Source: Sutcliffiella horikoshii DSM 8719
GTDB taxonomy: Bacteria; Bacillota; Bacilli; Bacillales; Bacillaceae_I
Direction: 5' to 3'
Assembly (NCBI GenBank): GCA_001648575.1
Contig: LQXN01000057.1
Location: forward strand, 1 to 64,000
DNA length: 64,000 nucleotides
The translations under genes and the position numbers were made by a program. The notes under the pieces are model-generated. The model made no database searches. It was not told the DNA's origin and saw only the letters and a list, made by a program, of their open reading frames with translations. Within the stretch, counting starts at the first letter, position 1. Each line of letters starts with the position of its first letter. Positions 24,952-31,690 of this stretch are shown here, one piece after another.

Positions 24952-25107
24952 AGTTCATTCCTCCTCATTATAGATAATTTTACTTATTATAGTAAATAAA
25001 GGTAATTTATGCTTATGTGGTATTAATCTGGGTATTCTTACCTATCCTCCATTATCCTCTATATCTTGCTAAATTCGACATTTTCTATATAGGAACAATT
25101 CATCCAT

Positions 25108-25126
25108 TTGTTCTGTATGAGAACAA
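25108..25126. promoter_or_regulatory. Operator-like perfect dyad upstream of the XRE gene
   Basis: TTGTTCT (25108-25114), a 5-base spacer and AGAACAA (25120-25126) form a perfect 7-bp-arm inverted repeat. A further half-site, GGAACAAT, lies at about 25092-25099. The position between the divergent 162-residue gene and the XRE gene suits autoregulation. Confidence 0.55.
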
Positions 25127-25180
25127 TCACTCCTTCTCTTATCTATTACGGTAAAAGAAATGTGAAAAGAGGAAGGAGAT

Positions 25181-25582
25181 ATGATGAATACGTCCTTTTT
25201 AGCCAGAAACATCAAATACCTTCGCAATCAGAAAAACTGGTCACAGCAAGACCTTGCAGATCGCCTGAACAGGGTCCATGCCACCATCAGTAAGTGGGAG
25301 ACGGAGAAGGAAGTTCCCCCATTAGAAACCCTCGTCGAACTAAGCAAACTATTTCAAGTGTCCATCGATTACCTGGTGGGCAACCATTACGAAGAAGAGC
25401 ACTATGTAAAAGAATTCAACCAACTCTATCAAATCAACAAAACCGACGAAGAACTCATGCAAATCGTCGACTACTTAAAGCAACATCCAAACTTTAAAGA
25501 AATCTTACATAAATACACCACCCAGAGCATCATAGACAGAAAAGTATTTGAAGAGATGATGGGAATCTATGTGAAAAAGTAA
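25181..25582 (+). CDS. XRE-family transcriptional regulator
   Basis: This regulator of 132-133 residues has an N-terminal HTH_3 domain (about 7-66: NIKYLRNQKNWSQQDLADRL, then HATISKWETEKEVPPLETLVELS) that reads like the SinR/Xre fold. The C-terminal helical tail is short (about 70-133) and likely for dimerisation. AAGGAG lies two bases from the first ATG (25181) and five from the second (25184), so the second Met is at least as likely the start. The dyad at 25108-25126 is a candidate autoregulatory site. Confidence 0.8.
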   Translation: MMNTSFLARNIKYLRNQKNWSQQDLADRLNRVHATISKWETEKEVPPLETLVELSKLFQVSIDYLVGNHYEEEHYVKEFNQLYQINKTDEELMQIVDYLKQHPNFKEILHKYTTQSIIDRKVFEEMMGIYVKK

Positions 25583-25621
25583 TTCACATGAAAAAAACCA
25601 TGTCCAACAAGCCTAAAAAAA

Positions 25622-25642
25622 GCCAACCCCTTAAAGGTCGGC
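25622..25642 (-). terminator. Distal terminator on the ssb strand
   Basis: On the minus strand GCCGACC / GGTTGGC with a 7-base loop is followed by seven T's. It may also end transcription arriving from other minus-strand genes. Confidence 0.65.
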
Positions 25643-25733
25643 ACCCATGAAATGGAGATACAATGTGGTAAATCTTCTCTATAGAGGAACCTGGAGGGCT
25701 TATCCTCTTCTCATGCTGATAAGCAAAAAGAAA

Positions 25734-25757
25734 GGCAGCTTGTTTCCGCAAGTTGCC
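25734..25757 (-). terminator. Proximal terminator of the ssbB-like gene
   Basis: On the minus strand GGCAACTTG / CAAGCTGCC (8 of 9 paired, 6-base loop) is followed by TTTCTTTTT. The interval 25583-25867 holds only this and the distal hairpin. Confidence 0.65.
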
Positions 25758-25867
25758 TTTATCATTGAAAGGCCAAAGCAAATATGGGAGGGGAGCCCTT
25801 TGCTTTATGGATATTAGGTTAAAGATTACTTGATACATAAATACGGATGACTTAATTGGTTTTGTTG

Positions 25868-26437
25868 TTAAACGTGTACCTTTTCTGGCTGCCTGTCCAT
25901 GAAATTCGGGAGTTCCTGTGTTTGGGAGGACACTTGAGGCTCCTGTGATTGATGATTCTGATTCTCTTGCGGCACCTGATCCCGAATCCATTCCCGAGGC
26001 CGGCTTCCGCTTTCCGCTTGTACGTGCGGTTGGGAATACTGCCCATCGTCAGGGCTTGGCGGGGGCGGCGGAGGCACTGTGGTATTGGAAGCCGCAGGGG
26101 ACGCCTGCTTTTCCTCACGTTTCTTTTCAAGAAATCTCACATTGTCCACCACTATGTCCGTCACAAAAACAGTGGTGCCATCCTTCCCTTCAAAACGGCT
26201 CGTCTGAATCCTTCCTGTAACTGCCACCAAAGCACCTTTCCGACAATAATCGGCGGTTGTCTTTGCAAGGTTTCTCCAGGCAGTACAAGAAACAAAATCC
26301 GCCTCCACCACTCCTTCGTGGTTTTTAAAGGTCCGGTTGACAGCTAAACGGAAGCTTGCAACAGGTATACCTTCCTTTGTATACCGCAGGTCGGGATCTT
26401 TCACCATCCTGCCTATGAGCACTACTTCATTTATCAT
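25868..26437 (-). CDS. ssbB: Single-stranded DNA-binding protein, SsbB-like (competence type)
   Basis: This 189-residue protein has an N-terminal OB fold (about 1-105) with the SSB signatures VVLIGRMVKDPDLRYTKEG, FRLAVNRTF, DFVSCTAWRNLA, YCRKGALVAVTGRIQTSRFE and VVDNVRFLEK. The C-terminal tail is long, with a proline run near 122 and many Gln and Asn. It ends PEKVHV and lacks the acidic DDDLPF-type tip of housekeeping SsbA. Together with ywpF next door this points to SsbB (YwpH), which protects incoming single-stranded DNA during transformation. B. subtilis SsbB is much shorter (113 residues), so the tail is an addition. Two exact ComK-type boxes lie upstream. Confidence 0.82.
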   Translation of the reverse strand: MINEVVLIGRMVKDPDLRYTKEGIPVASFRLAVNRTFKNHEGVVEADFVSCTAWRNLAKTTADYCRKGALVAVTGRIQTSRFEGKDGTTVFVTDIVVDNVRFLEKKREEKQASPAASNTTVPPPPPPSPDDGQYSQPHVQAESGSRPREWIRDQVPQENQNHQSQEPQVSSQTQELPNFMDRQPEKVHV

Positions 26438-26478
26438 ATACTTCCCTCCTTTTTCTACAATTTTCGTGCTGCTTCGTT

Positions 26479-26507
26479 ATCATAACTGCTTATGGAAATC
26501 TGGTAAA
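26479..26507 (-). promoter_or_regulatory. Sigma-A promoter for the ssbB-like gene
   Basis: On the minus strand TTTACC (26507-26502), a 17-base spacer and TATGAT (26484-26479). A degenerate ComK-type box (AAAATGAGGGTTT on the plus strand, from 26505) overlaps the -35 side. Confidence 0.55.
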
Positions 26508-26545
26508 ATGAGGGTTTTGGGTTTTTAGCTGACGGTTTTCTTATA

Positions 26546-26581
26546 AAAACATCATTTTATCTAAGGGGAAAATACGATTTT
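26546..26581. promoter_or_regulatory. Two ComK-type AT boxes (AAAA-N5-TTTT) upstream of the ssbB-like gene
   Basis: The boxes AAAACATCATTTT (26546-26558) and AAAATACGATTTT (26569-26581) are both exact matches to the ComK half-site. They are separated by 10 bases; classical K-boxes use 8, 18 or 31. They lie about 40-75 bases upstream of the -35 element, further than usual. Confidence 0.55.
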
Positions 26582-26634
26582 GTTTGCCAATGTGTGTGTC
26601 GAATCATGATATTTTAAGAAAGGAGGATTTTTTT

Positions 26635-26679
26635 ATGATTCTTTTGGAGAAGGTATCTTTCCTTGCGCTTATGTTATAA
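26635..26679 (+). CDS. Candidate 14-residue leader peptide upstream of ywpF
   Basis: An ATG at 26635 lies eight bases after a near-perfect AAAGGAGG, with the frame MILLEKVSFLALML and a stop at 26677-26679. Its end overlaps a TATAAT-like hexamer that may be the ywpF -10. No family can be assigned to so short a peptide; only the ribosome binding site argues for translation. Confidence 0.25.
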   Translation: MILLEKVSFLALML

Positions 26680-26777
26680 TAAGACAAAATATTGGTACAT
26701 GATTTCGGTATTTTCCAGTGAGAGAGTCTGGTTTGACGCTGTGAATAATCCGAAAAATGACCCGTTGGAGGAAAATC

Positions 26778-27206
26778 ATGAAAACGTTCAAACTAGTAGC
26801 ATTATCCCTGGTACATGGCGAAGATGTTGAACAGCTGGATTTACAAGACGGACTGATTATCAATAGAGAGTACGGTAAAGAAAACTGGTTGATAGAAGCA
26901 TTGCTCCCAAAGAGCGAGCCGGAAAAATACGAGGAATTCCGTGATAACGAAGAGATGATCCATATTCAAGCCACCATCTCGAAACCAACAAACGACCCCG
27001 CTTCCTTTGAGGCCGTTGTTCGGCAAGTGGCTGTGATGGAGGATAAAATGAGTATTCTCTTTGAAGGAGAGCTCTTCCGCAAAAACTCCAACTATCACGA
27101 AAAACTGCTCGAACGCCTAGTAATCGAAGGCTACAAAGGCGAAGAACTCGTCAACGCCTTCAAAACCAAAATCAAAGAAAAACCCGTACTGGAAAAAAGC
27201 AAATAG
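26778..27206 (+). CDS. ywpF: YwpF-like protein
   Basis: This 142-residue soluble protein of the YwpF family (function unknown) begins MKTFKLVALSLVHGEDVEQLDLQDGLIINREYGKENWLIEALL and continues VVRQVAVMEDKMSILFEGELF. GGAGG at 26767-26771 fixes the start at 26778; the upstream in-frame ATG (26757) has no site. In B. subtilis ywpF is close to ssbB (ywpH), and the divergent arrangement here preserves that neighbourhood. Confidence 0.8.
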   Translation: MKTFKLVALSLVHGEDVEQLDLQDGLIINREYGKENWLIEALLPKSEPEKYEEFRDNEEMIHIQATISKPTNDPASFEAVVRQVAVMEDKMSILFEGELFRKNSNYHEKLLERLVIEGYKGEELVNAFKTKIKEKPVLEKSK

Positions 27207-27265
27207 AAATTATTGAGCTGCGGATGGGGTTTTTGTTTTGTGGTAAAGCGTTAGAGAGTTGAAGA

Positions 27266-27313
27266 GGGGTCTGACCCGCAGTGCGTTAAAGCGCTGAAGA
27301 GGGGTCTGACCCC
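27266..27313. repeat. Pair of GGGGTCTGACCCC-type palindromes
   Basis: GGGGTCTGACCC is at 27266-27277 and GGGGTCTGACCCC at 27301-27313, each preceded by a GTTrrAG...TGAAGA stretch. The same paired module recurs at 50204-50251, and single copies at 32885, 41003 and 51760. REP-like. Confidence 0.8.
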
Positions 27314-27318
27314 TTCAC

Positions 27319-27996
27319 TTATTCTACCCCTCTCCCCAAGAACTCCGCTTCGACCACATACCGCTCTGGTGCACTCCCAATAAATCGGAATGGATAGCAT
27401 GTTGTTATGGTCAGCATTTCTCGTGGTTTTGGGACCACAACGGTAGTATCTTCTTTATCTACTATCCTGGTCCTGGCGACTTTGTATACGAATTTCCCAC
27501 CGTCACCATTCACCCCTACTACAATCTTATCGCCGACTTTAAGGTCACCAAGCCTCCGGAACACCGTATCCCTGTGACCCGAAAGCACAATGTTTCCTCC
27601 TTCTCCAGGTAACCTGCTTCCTAGAATGTGACCAACCCCTTTTACCAGTTCATCATCTGTCACACCATGGAATACAGGCATCCCGATTTCTAAAACCGGG
27701 AAGTAGACTTCACCTATCTCCTCACCCGCCACTAACTTAACAAACTCACCCTGTTCCCTTTCACCAGCGACTCCAGATTCAGTCCAAGGCAATCCCTCCA
27801 AATCCTCCAATCCAGAAGAAGATAACTCCTCAACGGAATCCGCTCTCCCCGACCTCTCCTCCACCGCCGAAATTCCCTGCCAATACAAAAGGCCGCTTCC
27901 AACAAACAAAGCAGCCCCAACAGTAAACAACACTATTCCAAATATCCGCAGCACACGTAATGACATTACAGGGAAGCCTCCCATCCCAATACCCAT
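27319..27996 (-). CDS. Class D sortase paired with an acidic surface protein
   Basis: This 225-residue membrane-anchored transpeptidase has a span at about 15-40, a variable linker, and a catalytic domain with His141 (LSGHRDTVF), Cys200 (TITTCYPF) and Arg212 (APERYVV). The ATG overlaps the stop of the upstream gene by one base (TGATG), so the two are translationally coupled, and AGAGGT sits inside the end of that gene. The partner's MPDTA signal is the expected substrate. The initiation Met could be further in (MSLRVLRIFG, residue 11). Confidence 0.88.
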   Translation of the reverse strand: MGIGMGGFPVMSLRVLRIFGIVLFTVGAALFVGSGLLYWQGISAVEERSGRADSVEELSSSGLEDLEGLPWTESGVAGEREQGEFVKLVAGEEIGEVYFPVLEIGMPVFHGVTDDELVKGVGHILGSRLPGEGGNIVLSGHRDTVFRRLGDLKVGDKIVVGVNGDGGKFVYKVARTRIVDKEDTTVVVPKPREMLTITTCYPFRFIGSAPERYVVEAEFLGRGVE

Positions 27997-28940
27997 CAGC
28001 TACCTCTTCTTGCCAAGCCCATTCTGCTCCATCTCACCAACATAACTGACGCTCCGAGCATACATAGCCCAACCAGCATCCCTAATCCATAAAGAGAAGC
28101 AGTATCAGGCATCCTGTTTTGATAAAGCTCATCACTCATCTTTACACCAACCTGGCCGAGATGCACAAGTTCCGTCCCTGTAGTTTGCACATATGTCGGC
28201 GACACGATCTGCTCATCCATCACTGCAGAAGCAAGCAGGCTGCCTTCCCCATTATATAAATCCAAATGGACGGCCTTTCCCTCCAGCCAACCCGGTTGCA
28301 TCAGCGTTTCCTCTGTCACCTGCACCCGCTCCCCGTCCTCTACATGCAGATCGGCGTCCACTTGGAAAACACTCATCATTTCTGTCCAAATGGAAAACAC
28401 CTTATCAACGGAGTTTGGCTCCTCTTCAAGCATTGCCTCCAGCCGCTTCAATTCTTCTGCAAGCACGTCTTTAGGAAGACTTAGGATATGATGAAAAATC
28501 AATCTTGCTTCCTCTGCCTCAAATCCCATGGAGACAAGAAAATCCTCCGCCCTTGCCACTTCCTCCTCATGCGTCATGTAAAAGTCCACGGCAATTTCCA
28601 AATCTTCTATGAAAGTATAATCCTGAACTTTTTCACCAAACCTGGACAACAATACTTCCAATTCTTCCTTCGTCAAATCATACGTTTCAAGCATGATCAA
28701 TAAATTTTCCTCATTGATTGGGGTGCCAAGCTCATCACGAAGATGATCGATATCTTTAAAATCTTCTAAGCTTATCTCATAGAATTTTAAATAGTTATCC
28801 AAGTCGCTTCTCGTCCAACCGATTTCCTTCAGGTAAGAGTCGACTTCATCCTCACTCGGGGCAGCACCAACGCTCATTGGCCCCATAAACAAGGTGGATC
28901 CCACCATTAAAGCACATACAAACAATATAATCCGCTGCAT
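27996..28940 (-). CDS. Processed acidic surface protein, class D sortase substrate
   Basis: This 314-residue exported protein has a signal peptide (about 1-27, cut near VGAAPSED). The acidic helical body contains two related segments (YLKEIGWTRSDLDNYLKFY and FLVSMGFEAEEARLIF). It ends in a sorting signal: MPDTA at about 277-281, then a hydrophobic span (LYGLGMLVGLCMLGASVMLV) and a basic tail (RWSRMGLARRGS). It fits the family known as processed acidic surface protein, which travels with class D sortases. The first residue of the motif is M instead of L. It sits directly upstream of, and overlapping, its presumed sortase gene. Function at the surface is unknown. Confidence 0.82.
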   Translation of the reverse strand: MQRIILFVCALMVGSTLFMGPMSVGAAPSEDEVDSYLKEIGWTRSDLDNYLKFYEISLEDFKDIDHLRDELGTPINEENLLIMLETYDLTKEELEVLLSRFGEKVQDYTFIEDLEIAVDFYMTHEEEVARAEDFLVSMGFEAEEARLIFHHILSLPKDVLAEELKRLEAMLEEEPNSVDKVFSIWTEMMSVFQVDADLHVEDGERVQVTEETLMQPGWLEGKAVHLDLYNGEGSLLASAVMDEQIVSPTYVQTTGTELVHLGQVGVKMSDELYQNRMPDTASLYGLGMLVGLCMLGASVMLVRWSRMGLARRGS

Positions 28941-29049
28941 CCTTCATGCCTCCCTTTACTCGCTGAACTTTTTAGTAGGATGCACCTAAACGGAAAATTT
29001 ATACAAAAGAAGAATGACTCATCTTTGGGACAATATTATCCTCCCCAAC

Positions 29050-29092
29050 AAAAAAACACCCGGTTCCCACTGCCAAAAATGACGTGGAAACC
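29050..29092 (-). terminator. Terminator of the SEC-C protein gene
   Basis: On the minus strand GGTTTCCAC / GTGGGAACC is followed by GGGTG and seven T's, just after the stop of the gene at 29111. Confidence 0.75.
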
Positions 29093-29110
29093 AGATGCCG
29101 ATTGACTATA

Positions 29111-30166
29111 TTACGATGCGCCTTCCAATACTGCATCAATATCCTCTGCAAACGTTTGGAGAACAGGCTGCAGGACCTCATCCAGCTTGCGGTAAGTCGA
29201 TGAAACACTACCAGGTGATCCCCCGAACTCATCAGCAAGCGCCTTTTGGGTCTCCATTTGTTCTTTCATGAAATGGGTATCCAAGAAGTAAATAAGTGCT
29301 GCCGCGTAGTTCTGTTCATTGCGGATTGCCGGGCTCTCCTTCATGCAGTAGATGGACCACAGCATTTTGGCAAATTCGAGGAACCTCTCCGGATATCCGC
29401 GTTTATTAGCGGCCTCAGCAAAAAGCTCCAATACACGCCCCTGTGCTGCATTTTGAACTGGAAGCTCCTGTACATCCTCTTCCCTCAATTCAAACTCAAC
29501 CATGCTGCCTGCAAGATCTGGGAAATTGTCACGGATGTAAGCTTCGTCGATTGCCACGTCCTTAAGCTCTGACTGCATCTTCTCCTCTAAGCGGATTGCC
29601 TCAAGCACCCCTCTTTCAAAGGTCGACATGAACACCACTTTAGCCTGTTGATATGGAACGAACATCCCGATGACCAGCTCATTTTTGCTCAAGCTGTCTT
29701 CCCTTCCGATATAAGTGACCTTCACCTTTTCCTTCGTAAAGAAATCCTCCATCGTGTAAACATCCCCACGGATATTAGCCACCTTGTAGATGGAAGGATA
29801 AGCGTCCTGCCAGCTCTCAGCCCACTCTTTAACTTGGGCACGTGAGAACTTCCCTGCATGAACCTCTCCAAATTCCTCCACAATCGTGAGGCCGTTATCC
29901 CGTTTGACCGTGAACATATACCAGAGATGGAGAAGCTCATTGAAGGCCTCCTCCTTCATCTCATCCATTGTATACTTATGTAGGTATTTAGCGCTGACAC
30001 CTTCAAGCTCGCTTGCAAATTTTTCGTAAGCAAAGCGCATTATATCAACTTGCAGGCCCATTAATTCCGATTCAAGCACTTTTCCAAGACCGTCCTGCTT
30101 CTTATCACAGCATTTCTTATATTTCTTCCCACTGCCACAAGGGCATGGTTCATTTCTTCCAATCAT
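29111..30166 (-). CDS. SEC-C motif protein of unknown function
   Basis: This 351-residue protein has an N-terminal SEC-C zinc motif (residues 5-19, NEPCPCGSGKKYKKCC), the same metal-binding module that ends SecA. The rest is helical. The C-terminal part, with ALADEFGGSPGSVSSTYRKLDEVLQ, resembles a helix-turn-helix-like segment. No catalytic motif is seen. It is monocistronic with its own terminator. It may bind ribosomes or SecB-like partners through the zinc motif, but that is only an analogy. Confidence 0.75.
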   Translation of the reverse strand: MIGRNEPCPCGSGKKYKKCCDKKQDGLGKVLESELMGLQVDIMRFAYEKFASELEGVSAKYLHKYTMDEMKEEAFNELLHLWYMFTVKRDNGLTIVEEFGEVHAGKFSRAQVKEWAESWQDAYPSIYKVANIRGDVYTMEDFFTKEKVKVTYIGREDSLSKNELVIGMFVPYQQAKVVFMSTFERGVLEAIRLEEKMQSELKDVAIDEAYIRDNFPDLAGSMVEFELREEDVQELPVQNAAQGRVLELFAEAANKRGYPERFLEFAKMLWSIYCMKESPAIRNEQNYAAALIYFLDTHFMKEQMETQKALADEFGGSPGSVSSTYRKLDEVLQPVLQTFAEDIDAVLEGAS

Positions 30167-30299
30167 TCTATCACCTTACACTTTTAGTTTTATCGTAGTT
30201 GCTCGTCCTTCAAATTACAGACAACGAGTTTAATTCTAACATACTTCCTCCCTTCATGGAGTAATTCAGGGGCTGGGTATCTTAGCCAAACCCAAGGAA

Positions 30300-30332
30300 G
30301 AAAAAACACTCCCAACCAAAAGGTCAGAAGTG
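30300..30332 (-). terminator. Terminator of the 48-residue protein gene
   Basis: On the minus strand CACTTCTGACC / GGTTGGGAGTG (with G-T pairs) is followed by six T's, 20 bases after the stop codon. It supports a real transcription unit here. Confidence 0.6.
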
Positions 30333-30351
30333 CCATCTAGCAATCTATTAT

Positions 30352-30498
30352 TTATTTTATAAGCGTCTGCAGCTTTTCTCTCATTTCATCTACTAGTTCC
30401 ATCATGGAGATATTCTCCCGTTCTGTCCCTTGTTGATAGGCATATTGAAGAACTTTTATGATTTCATCTTTATTGTCTATTGTTTTCACATCATTCAT
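30352..30498 (-). CDS. Small 48-residue helical protein
   Basis: The frame starts at the ATG at 30498: MNDVKTIDNKDEIIKVLQ continuing YAYQQGTERENISMMELVDEMREKLQTLIK. It is predicted to be two amphipathic helices, rich in Glu and Lys. Only a weak ribosome binding site (GGTG) precedes it, but a good terminator follows at once. I do not recognise it; size and composition recall the small regulators of sporulation kinases and phosphatases, but no Spo0E SQxLD or Sda signature is present. The remaining interval 30499-30724 is AT-rich leader DNA. Confidence 0.45.
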   Translation of the reverse strand: MNDVKTIDNKDEIIKVLQYAYQQGTERENISMMELVDEMREKLQTLIK

Positions 30499-30724
30499 TT
30501 CAGAAATTTCACCGCCCAATAAATTACAAAATATATTACAATTCTACTATTTTTTTATAAAAAAACAAGATTTATTTCAAAAATTTTCAATTAATGTAAG
30601 ATTATCGTTGCTGTCCTTTATCTTTTCTTACCCCTTTGTGTCATATTTTGAAACCTATTCTTCTTGTTTGCTTACGGTATAGATATTTTATATAGTTAGA
30701 AGTGAAAGTAGGTGACCTTCATTT

Positions 30725-31150
30725 ATGAGGATATTAAAAGGATTATTTATAACCGTCATTATAATTGGCGGACTTGGTTTTGCCGGGTATTATTTTATTA
30801 ATAAATACATTGAAGATCAGGCTGTGGAGTATGTGGAAAATGATATGGTGAATAACAACGACCTTGAGGTTGCAAGGCAATATGTGGATAGCTCCCCGGC
30901 GTTGAAGAACTATATTGCTGAGGGTTCAAATGCGAATTTGGAAGAGCTCCCGATTCAAACAAGGGAAGAAGCAACAAGAATGGTCATGAGTAAACTGAGC
31001 TTACAAGAAATGCAGCAAGTCCAGTCAAAGGTTTCCAACGGCATGACGGAACAGGAAGCCATGGAGATGATCCAAACCTTTGAAAACAAACTGACAGACG
31101 AGGAATTGCTTGCACTGAAGGCAATTGTGTATAAAGAATTATACGAATAA
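30725..31150 (+). CDS. Membrane-anchored small protein, unknown function
   Basis: This 141-residue protein has an N-terminal span at about 5-27 (GLFITVIIIGGLGFAGYYF) and an acidic, helical extracytoplasmic domain with many Glu and Gln and no Cys. The C-terminal part (LSLQEMQQVQSKVSNGMTEQEAMEMIQTF) has a helix-loop-helix look. Family not recognised. AGTAGGTGA lies nine bases before the ATG. Its terminator has been hit twice by the dispersed repeat (31159-31690). Confidence 0.6.
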   Translation: MRILKGLFITVIIIGGLGFAGYYFINKYIEDQAVEYVENDMVNNNDLEVARQYVDSSPALKNYIAEGSNANLEELPIQTREEATRMVMSKLSLQEMQQVQSKVSNGMTEQEAMEMIQTFENKLTDEELLALKAIVYKELYE

Positions 31151-31158
31151 CACAAAGA

Positions 31159-31191
31159 AAGCGAATCACCATATTTACTGGCGATTCGCTT
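31159..31191 (+). terminator. Terminator hairpin, copy 1 of 3 (no T-tract)
   Basis: The stem AAGCGAATC-CC / GG-GATTCGCTT lies nine bases after the stop of the small anchored protein gene and is followed immediately by the repeat end CAGTGGGGAGACAAAG. Sister copies are at 31408-31440 and 31653-31690. Confidence 0.8.
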
Positions 31192-31408
31192 CAGTGGGGA
31201 GACAAAGCTTTGAGAATATTTAAATCCCCTAGTTGATCGCAGTGGAAGGAGCGTAGACTCCTGCGGGGAGATAGCGACATTTTTGAGACCCCCCAGGGTT
31301 GTAAACCCGAGGAGGCTCAAGTCGCCCCGCGGAAAGCGAAGCTCCTGCAACGGAGATCAACTGTTCCAACAGATAACCTTACTTCTTAATGGTTTATTAA
31401 CAGTCTGA
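31191..31408. mobile_element. Terminator-associated repeat element, copy G (218 bp, complete)
   Basis: The left end TCAGTGGGGAGACAAAG is at 31191 and the right end TTAACAGTCTGA ends at 31408. The outer arms TTGATCGCAGTGGAAGGAGC / GCTCCTGCAACGGAGATCAA pair, with inner GCGAC / TCGC and TTGAG / CTCAA pairing and apex AGGGT / ACCC. It is flanked by terminator hairpin copies 1 and 2. Confidence 0.9.
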
Positions 31409-31440
31409 AGCGAATCACCACATTCACTGGCGATTCGCTT
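31408..31440 (+). terminator. Terminator hairpin, copy 2 of 3 (no T-tract)
   Basis: The stem AAGCGAATC / GATTCGCTT has inner ACC / GGC bases. It lies between repeat copies G and H. Confidence 0.8.
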
Positions 31441-31653
31441 CAGTGTGGAGACAAAGGTTAGAAAATGAAATCCCCTAGTTGATCGCAGTGGAAGGAGCGT
31501 AGACTCCTGCGGGGGGATAGCGACATTCTTGAGACCCCGCAGGGTGTAAACCCGAGGAGGCTCAAGGTCGCCCCGCGGAAAGCGAAGCTCCTGCAACGGA
31601 GATCAACTGTTCCAACAGATAACTTGACTTCCTTATAGTTTTTCAACAACCTA
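31440..31653. mobile_element. Terminator-associated repeat element, copy H (214 bp, complete)
   Basis: The left end TCAGTGTGGAGACAAAG is at 31440 and the right end TTTTTCAACAACCTAA ends near 31653. It is the same orientation and subtype as copy G (CTTGAG at 31528-31533 pairing with CTCAAG at 31561-31566). It is flanked by hairpin copies 2 and 3. Confidence 0.9.
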
Positions 31654-31690
31654 AAGCGAATCGCCATAATCAATGGCGATTCGCTTTTTT
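31653..31690 (+). terminator. Terminator hairpin, copy 3 of 3, with T-tract
   Basis: The stem AAGCGAATCGCCAT / ATGGCGATTCGCTT is followed by seven T's. It is the best-paired and presumably original terminator, also facing the end of the convergent mannosidase gene. Confidence 0.85.

Noticed and set aside
25918-26347. Plus-strand frames opposite the ssbB-like gene
   Set aside because: They are shadows of the GC-rich proline/glutamine tail region; SSB motifs on the minus strand are unmistakable.
27996-28940. Ordinary LPxTG (class A) substrate
   Set aside because: The motif is MPDTA, with Ala instead of Gly, and the coupled enzyme has class D motifs.
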